In this document: in pieces, positions 59,025-64,000 of the stretch | Layout of the letters: each line of letters starts with the position of its first letter | Position numbering within the stretch: position 1 is the first letter of the stretch | Assembly: GCF_900116225.1 (NCBI RefSeq) | Contig: NZ_FOZZ01000011.1 | Location: 62,001-126,000 of the forward strand | Source: Sphingobacterium wenxiniae | Lineage (GTDB): Bacteria; Bacteroidota; Bacteroidia; Sphingobacteriales; Sphingobacteriaceae | Reading direction: 5' to 3' | DNA: 64,000 nucleotides | The notes under the pieces: model-generated | Databases searched by the model: none | Told to the model about the DNA's origin: nothing | The model's input: the letters and a program-made list of their open reading frames with translations, nothing else | Translations under genes and position numbers: made by a program

Positions 59025-61802
59025 CTAATTTTGGTTTAGTGCCAGTAAGGGACTCAACTCTGTATTCTTAATAAAGGTTGTATAATCACATCCATACTTT
59101 AGATTAGTGCATCCAAACATTTTTGATAGACCGAATCTGTTAGAAATATCCTTAATAAAACGTAATTCTCCTTCACATCTTTCACAACAAACAGCTTCTT
59201 GTTGGGAGCCAATGTGCTCGGCGTAAATTTCCGTGAGAAATTTGGATTGCCTACTTTTATTGGCTAAGAAATAGAACTTTTCTTTGGCTCTTGTCATTGC
59301 AACATAAAAAGCCCGACGTTCTTCGCCATTAGGGTATCGGTCATCACCGCTCAACAAAAGATTAAGTATTTTGTCATCGCTCAGCTCGGCAGGGAAGCCG
59401 TATTTTCCTGTTTCACAGTTGATTAAAATCACAATATCACTTTCCAACCCTTTTGCTTTATGGACGGTCATGAAGTCAATCTTTTTCTGCAGAGAGAGTC
59501 GGTTGTCTCTGATGGTATTTCCCTCGTTATCGACCTCAACCTCTTTTAGTTCAGTGTTGACATAGATGTAGTTTTGATCTTTTTGTACTATCGGATTGAT
59601 GTTGGATACCAATTGGTCGATATCGTGATTGTATCTACCTAGTAAAGTTATTGATTTGTCGGCTAGGGTGTCTCCATATTCCAGATACAGTTTTTGCAAA
59701 ATGTCTAGTAAGTTTTGGTTAATAGGTTGGTCTCCATTTTTTTCGTATTCGAAAACCACCTCCGTGTGCGCATTTCGACCGGCCCGAAGTTCTTTTTTTG
59801 TTTGATTTGGATTTTTGAGTATAAAATTTGAACTGATGCCGATAAGAGGCTCTGCAAAACGGTAAGTCGTTTCGATTTTTTTAATGATGGTGTGTCCGAA
59901 GTACTCCTCGAATCGTTTGAACAAAGTTAGGTCGCTCCCCGTAAAGCGATAGATCGATTGCCAGTCGTCGCCCACTGCAAATAGTTTACAGTAACGCTGC
60001 TTCTTTATGGCATTTAGTAACTCATATCTGTTGATGGAAATATCTTGAAATTCATCTACGATAAGGTATTTGTAGGGATGGAGAAAATCATTACGCTGTG
60101 TGTGCTCTTTAGCTTGGTTGATAAGGTCGTTAAAATCTATTTTTTGTTTGTCTTTTAATTCGCTTTGATACTGGTTATATATCCTCTCGATAACCTCGAT
60201 CAGTTGTTCATTTCTCACAATTAGATTGTGATCATAGCTGAACAGATCTCGGTTTTTTTGTAGTAGTTCTTCGAAGCTCTGATTGTTTGACTTGAATAGC
60301 CCAATAAAAGTCTGTATAAGTGTTACCACGGCATCAATTTCCTTTGAATAGGCTTCCTGCAGTATGGCGTAGATTTCTTTATTGGATTTGGGACTTAGTT
60401 TCACGCCATGTTTGAGCAATTGTTTAATGAGGTTTTCCTCAATAGTCTTTCGTGTGAATTCGTAACTGTATGATTTAATCAGTGTTGTTCTGTAAAGTTT
60501 GTGCACCTCGTCTTTCCACTGCATGATGCTTCTGTAATGTTCAGAAGAAGATAACCCATCTTTTTTATCAAAGAATTTGGGGGTGTCGCCATTCTCATCA
60601 ATACCGTAGTGTTCGAGATAGATTAGGTTATCTTCTGGGTTTGCACATGTCTTGATGCTTTGCTCGTTGTAGCCATTTAGATAAATGGTAAAATCAGGTC
60701 GGTATCTTTTCTTGTGTTTGTCATAGCGTTCGTTCGCATCTATTTCCTTTTGGTAGAGATAGAGAGTTTCATAGCTGTATTCTACGCCGTGAAGAAAAAG
60801 AAAGTTGGCGATGTAGCATTCTTGACCGCTTTTTACATATTCGTTACTTAATGTTTTGTTGCTATCATTTTTATGAAATCTCTTTTTCGACAGCATGCCT
60901 TTTAGGGATTCAAATTCACTGTCCTTAAGATACGCTATATATTCTTTGTAAGAGTTAAACTCATTTTCTTGTTTGATGGGGCGCAATCCATTCAATACAA
61001 AGTCATTGAAAGATGCTAGATATGTAGCGTCCGATGTCAGTTTTTTATGAATATCCGTGATAAGTTGTTGCGTCTCCTCCGGAGGAATGATGTCAGCTGG
61101 TCGGCCTACGCCTTTGATAATTTGATAAGCGAGGGAGTGAAACGTCCGACACTCCACACCTAGATGGCCTAACTTCTCTTTTAAATCGTCTGCGCTTTTC
61201 TTAGCAAAGGACAAGAGTAGTATTTCTTTTGGTGTAGCCAGCCTATTGTTTAGCAGATAATTTACTTTTCCTTGTACTGTGGTTGTCTTTCCGCAGCCTG
61301 CACCAGCTATTACCAAAGTGTTGTCATCATCGTGCAGAATAGAATCGACCTGTTGTTTGTCAAGTGGATTGGATAGTAGTGTGCGAAAATAGTTGTTGCA
61401 TCTGTGACTTTCGTACTTTATAAAAGCAGTATTATGTCCTTTTCGCAAGGTTTCGCCATTTGATAAGAACCAAAGTATATCCTTATATCCTTGATGTCCT
61501 GCATGGCTTTCGACATAATCCTTGGGGATGTCCACTATAGGAAGCTCTGCTTTAATCGTTTCATACTTGTTTTGTATATCTGTGTGAGAACAGTATTTTG
61601 GTTCAAATGGTAATACCTGTTTGATTATACAATTAATCTGGTCAGCATGCTTTTCAAGATGTTTATTGTATTGTGTGTGCAATTCCTTTACTCTGAGACG
61701 TTTTTGCTTAACTGATTTTTCCTTTTTTCTATAAATATTATAGACTAATATGCTAATCAGTGCAATAACACAGGTTAATATGATTTTAAAAGAGGCGGCC
61801 AT
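59025..61802 (-). CDS. Membrane-anchored UvrD/Rep-type helicase with nuclease-like insert
   Basis: 925 residues, first gene of the operon. One N-terminal membrane helix (about 5-23, ILTCVIALISILVYN) is unusual for a helicase. The superfamily 1 core has Walker A GAGCGKTT (167-174), DEFQD in LIVDEFQDIS near 580, a QxxxR region in GDDWQSIYRFTG, and VHKAKGLE near 810. Between motifs Ia and II, residues 320-400 carry a restriction-nuclease-like pattern: E328, RPDFTI (368-373) and LEHYG (396-400). The C-terminus has a Cys zinc-ribbon (CCERCEGEL to GCTNLKYGC). It likely unwinds or cuts DNA near the membrane. Confidence 0.88.
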   Translation of the reverse strand: MAASFKIILTCVIALISILVYNIYRKKEKSVKQKRLRVKELHTQYNKHLEKHADQINCIIKQVLPFEPKYCSHTDIQNKYETIKAELPIVDIPKDYVESHAGHQGYKDILWFLSNGETLRKGHNTAFIKYESHRCNNYFRTLLSNPLDKQQVDSILHDDDNTLVIAGAGCGKTTTVQGKVNYLLNNRLATPKEILLLSFAKKSADDLKEKLGHLGVECRTFHSLAYQIIKGVGRPADIIPPEETQQLITDIHKKLTSDATYLASFNDFVLNGLRPIKQENEFNSYKEYIAYLKDSEFESLKGMLSKKRFHKNDSNKTLSNEYVKSGQECYIANFLFLHGVEYSYETLYLYQKEIDANERYDKHKKRYRPDFTIYLNGYNEQSIKTCANPEDNLIYLEHYGIDENGDTPKFFDKKDGLSSSEHYRSIMQWKDEVHKLYRTTLIKSYSYEFTRKTIEENLIKQLLKHGVKLSPKSNKEIYAILQEAYSKEIDAVVTLIQTFIGLFKSNNQSFEELLQKNRDLFSYDHNLIVRNEQLIEVIERIYNQYQSELKDKQKIDFNDLINQAKEHTQRNDFLHPYKYLIVDEFQDISINRYELLNAIKKQRYCKLFAVGDDWQSIYRFTGSDLTLFKRFEEYFGHTIIKKIETTYRFAEPLIGISSNFILKNPNQTKKELRAGRNAHTEVVFEYEKNGDQPINQNLLDILQKLYLEYGDTLADKSITLLGRYNHDIDQLVSNINPIVQKDQNYIYVNTELKEVEVDNEGNTIRDNRLSLQKKIDFMTVHKAKGLESDIVILINCETGKYGFPAELSDDKILNLLLSGDDRYPNGEERRAFYVAMTRAKEKFYFLANKSRQSKFLTEIYAEHIGSQQEAVCCERCEGELRFIKDISNRFGLSKMFGCTNLKYGCDYTTFIKNTELSPLLALNQN

Positions 61803-62035
61803 CCATTGATATTAAAAGGTCCAATATACATAATTTATCAACGATTTATTCTTTTGATTTTTATTTCAAAAAAGCCAAAAAACAGTTGTTTTGGCTAATG
61901 TTGTTAGTTTTTTTTGTTGGTTGTGGAAAAGTATTTCTTAGTTTCAGTCTAATATTAATTGTATATTTGTTTTGTAACATATTGAAGATTAGTTTGATTT
62001 GATTTTTATTGTAGAGCGTTTCTAATGAAATTAGT

Positions 62036-62779
62036 ATGAAAGGACATGAGCATAATATTATTGATGAAGATATTGAAGTAAAGGTCAAGAAAGTTGTCGA
62101 AGACCCTAAGTTATCCTTGAAAATGTTTTCGCAATATATTGGTGCGAAAGAAAACAGAAAGCAGCGAATACTGTTAGGGTGCAAATACCCTGGTGATTAT
62201 ATTCCCAAGTTTTATGAGATGGCTAGGAAACTCATTTGTAATTTGTTTTCGGCGGGTTTTGAAGACCATGATTTGTATTTTGATGAATTCAAGAGACAGG
62301 CTAAAATTCTTAGGGATGAAGCGAAAGGGTACCCTGTCAATAAGGACAGCTATAAAAACAGGGCATACTCTGCAAACGGTTTGGATGAGATTTGCGCTAT
62401 GGCAACACTGTTGTCCCCGATCCTGGATAGTCATGTTCTGGAAAGCAACCTATCCAAAAGGAGGGATGCGATCCATAAAAATGGCGTGAGAATAGGTGCG
62501 ATGGCGGATATGTTGATAAGTGATAACTTTGGAATAGCGCAAGAGGGCTTTCTCAAGTTCAATTTTACGGGCAAGGTATTAAGTAAGCATGAGGCTGATA
62601 CCATGCTCTATGTATTGGCGGAATTTTTCCAAAAGAAAGGCATCGTGTTAAATCCGAAAAGCTGTTTTCTCGTTGATGTATATGCCAGACGTATATATAC
62701 ACTATCTGGAAGTAAGGATATGGCGGAAAATGTTGATACGGCTACATTAGAGATAAGAAAAAATTGGGATTTGATTTGA
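62036..62779 (+). CDS. Protein of unknown function, first gene of the divergent operon
   Basis: 247 residues, soluble, no recognised domain. Mixed helical content with conserved-looking stretches such as KMFSQYIGAKENRKQRILLGCKYPGDYIPKFYEMARK, SANGLDEICAMATLLSPILDSH and VLESNLSKRRDAIHKNGVRIGAM. It is 234 nt divergent from the helicase operon (the gap 61803-62035 is A/T-rich with no visible gene) and is translationally coupled to the next gene by ATGA. Together with the methyltransferase it may be a restriction component, by context only. Confidence 0.75.
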   Translation: MKGHEHNIIDEDIEVKVKKVVEDPKLSLKMFSQYIGAKENRKQRILLGCKYPGDYIPKFYEMARKLICNLFSAGFEDHDLYFDEFKRQAKILRDEAKGYPVNKDSYKNRAYSANGLDEICAMATLLSPILDSHVLESNLSKRRDAIHKNGVRIGAMADMLISDNFGIAQEGFLKFNFTGKVLSKHEADTMLYVLAEFFQKKGIVLNPKSCFLVDVYARRIYTLSGSKDMAENVDTATLEIRKNWDLI

Positions 62780-63078
62780 TGAATATAAAAAAGAAGATCA
62801 GGATTGAGGATAAGTTGGATCACGCATGGTACATTGCCTATAACTCGATGACGCATCGAGTCACAGGAGATGAAAATGATGATGAAGAAATGTTAAAGCA
62901 AGCAAACTACCGTTTGCAACAAATCGACCGGGAGGAATGGTTTCCCGAGGCACGGTTGATTATACACGAGAGACCGTACATGGATACCCATCAACTTGCA
63001 GAAGCCGCTGCCAAAAAATTTATTAATAAAGTGATGGATACAAACCATCTTAAAGTCCATTTAGGCGGAGATACATAA
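62779..63078 (+). CDS. Protein of unknown function coupled to the preceding gene
   Basis: 99 residues from the ATG at 62779, which overlaps the TGA of the first gene by one base. An upstream TTG at 62764 is possible but less likely. Charged and helical: EDKLDHAWYIAYNSMTHRVTG, then DDEEMLKQANYRLQQIDREE, then DTHQLAEAAAKKFINKVMD. No domain recognised. Small size and coupling suggest a partner subunit of the 247-residue protein. Confidence 0.75.
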   Translation: MNIKKKIRIEDKLDHAWYIAYNSMTHRVTGDENDDEEMLKQANYRLQQIDREEWFPEARLIIHERPYMDTHQLAEAAAKKFINKVMDTNHLKVHLGGDT

Positions 63079-63196
63079 TTTGCAACGGATATTAGCAAAC
63101 ATTTGATGAAAATCCTGCCAACGAATCAATGTTATTAATGATATAACTTTTTATCCACACCTCTTTTTCCTTCCATTTTTTCTAACTATTATTGTG

Positions 63197-63214
63197 CAAC
63201 CTTGTGTAAGGTTG
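63197..63214. promoter_or_regulatory. Dyad upstream of the methyltransferase, operator candidate
   Basis: CAACCTT-N4-AAGGTTG (7-bp arms), 12 nt before the ATG at 63227. The position fits repression of the methyltransferase gene, perhaps by its own fused DNA-binding domain. Confidence 0.5.
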
Positions 63215-63226
63215 TGTATAGTTGGT

Positions 63227-64000
63227 ATGGATAAGTATTATAAAATTAGCGAGGCTGCTGACCTCTTGGATGTTAACCCTGAGACACTCAGGCGTTGGGA
63301 TAACTCTGGAAAGTTCAAATGCACCAGACATCCGATAAATAATTATCGGGTGTATACGGAGCACCAGATCATCTCCTTGGCCAGAGAGTTTGATGTGAAA
63401 GATTTTGATCTTTTCGATGCCGCTCTTTACGAAGAAAATGTACAATTGCAATCTATCTTTAGTACCCATCTTGGCAAGCTGTACAATATGGATGCGGTCG
63501 AATACATGCGTACCGTTCCGTCAAATTCTGTCCATCTTATCTTTGCTGATCCACCTTATAATATCAAGAAAGCCGAATGGGACACTTTCGAGTCCCAAAA
63601 AGCCTACGTCGAGTGGAGCATGGAATGGATCAGGGAAGCACACCGTATACTCACGCCCGATGGCTCGTTATTTATCTGTGGTTTTTCCGAAATATTGGCC
63701 GACCTCAAATGGGCAAGTTCTTCCTTGTTCAAAGGGTGTAAATGGTTGGTATGGTTTTACCGTAATAAGGGGAACTTAGGCAAGGATTGGGGACGTTCGC
63801 ACGAAAGCATATTGCATCTGCGAAAAGGCACCAGCTTCATTTTGAATATGGATGAGGTCCGGATTCCTTATAACGCTCATACAACTAAATATCCGAATCG
63901 TACGCAGGGAGCCTCATCGCACTTTGCCAATGGGAAGGAGAAGAAGCACGAGTGGACGCCCAATCCACTTGGTGCTAAGGCCAAGGATGTATTCGAGATA
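63227..64000 (+). CDS. DNA methyltransferase with N-terminal MerR-like DNA-binding domain (partial)
   Basis: 258 codons to the window end, so incomplete. Residues 1-60 are a MerR-type helix-turn-helix, KISEAADLLDVNPETLRRWD and then YRVYTEHQI. The methyltransferase part begins near 85 with motif IV, DPPY, in LIFADPPYNIKKAEWDTF at about 103-120. The motif order (catalytic DPPY before the AdoMet motif, which would come later) indicates the beta class of N6-adenine or N4-cytosine methylases. WLVWFYRNKGNLGKDWGRSHESI follows. The last gene visible of an operon starting at 62036; a restriction gene may lie beyond the edge. Confidence 0.9.
   Translation, partial: MDKYYKISEAADLLDVNPETLRRWDNSGKFKCTRHPINNYRVYTEHQIISLAREFDVKDFDLFDAALYEENVQLQSIFSTHLGKLYNMDAVEYMRTVPSNSVHLIFADPPYNIKKAEWDTFESQKAYVEWSMEWIREAHRILTPDGSLFICGFSEILADLKWASSSLFKGCKWLVWFYRNKGNLGKDWGRSHESILHLRKGTSFILNMDEVRIPYNAHTTKYPNRTQGASSHFANGKEKKHEWTPNPLGAKAKDVFEI

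Noticed and set aside
1..64000. CRISPR array, rRNA operon, or complete insertion sequence
   Set aside because: No regularly spaced repeats, no rRNA sequence and no transposase with terminal inverted repeats were seen; the repeats present are dispersed hairpins and gene duplicates.

Overview
The window looks like a Bacteroidota chromosome, most likely a Sphingobacterium or close relative in the Sphingobacteriaceae. The reasons are an adjacent SusC/SusD pair, many lipoproteins, moderate-to-low GC, promoters of the Bacteroidota type (TTG, then TAnnTTTG), and few Shine-Dalgarno sites. The genus is an inference from gene content.

Layout. (1) 1-3.3 kb: the end of a carotenoid operon on the minus strand (a MarR-type regulator, crtI, and a partial crtB), then a 5'-truncated RteC remnant from a conjugative transposon and a candidate small RNA or attenuator. 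(2) 3.3-4.6 kb: a zinc alcohol dehydrogenase and tRNA-Asn(GTT). (3) 4.7-27.6 kb: a polysaccharide-utilisation-type locus of about 22 kb. A divergent AraC regulator precedes a sugar isomerase, FGGY kinase, sodium symporter, NAL/DHDPS-family aldolase, membrane acyltransferase-like protein, two secreted metallophosphatases, two Asp-box (sialidase-like) propellers, a propeller plus helical-barrel protein of no family I recognise, SusC, SusD, a glycerophosphodiesterase and a YidR-like protein. Three secreted phosphoesterases suggest a phosphate-decorated glycan; the substrate itself is inferred. (4) 27.8-44.5 kb: ordinary housekeeping and stress genes (two pirins, YceI, DsbA-like, SDR, SemiSWEET, a two-component system with two upstream lipoproteins, LLM oxidoreductase, RidA, WYL regulator, cold-shock protein), mixed with decayed gene copies. 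(5) 44.5-53.7 kb: a patchy region with duplicated NTF2-like secreted proteins, remnants of Fic, AraC, SDR and WYL genes, and small lipoproteins. (6) 53.9-64 kb: a defence-island-like region. One compact minus-strand operon encodes a membrane-anchored UvrD-type helicase with a nuclease-like insert, an HNH endonuclease, a HIT protein, a NUDIX hydrolase and a PLD-DEAD helicase with a DUF3427-like C-terminus. A divergent operon encodes two unrecognised proteins and a DNA methyltransferase with a fused MerR-like domain, cut by the window end.

Main points for a second look: the five-gene helicase/HNH/HIT/NUDIX/PLD-helicase operon; a dispersed hairpin repeat with a compensatory base-pair change that behaves like a small-RNA family; the phosphoesterase-rich SusCD locus; and a 57-bp in-frame tandem duplication inside a pirin-acetyltransferase fusion gene.
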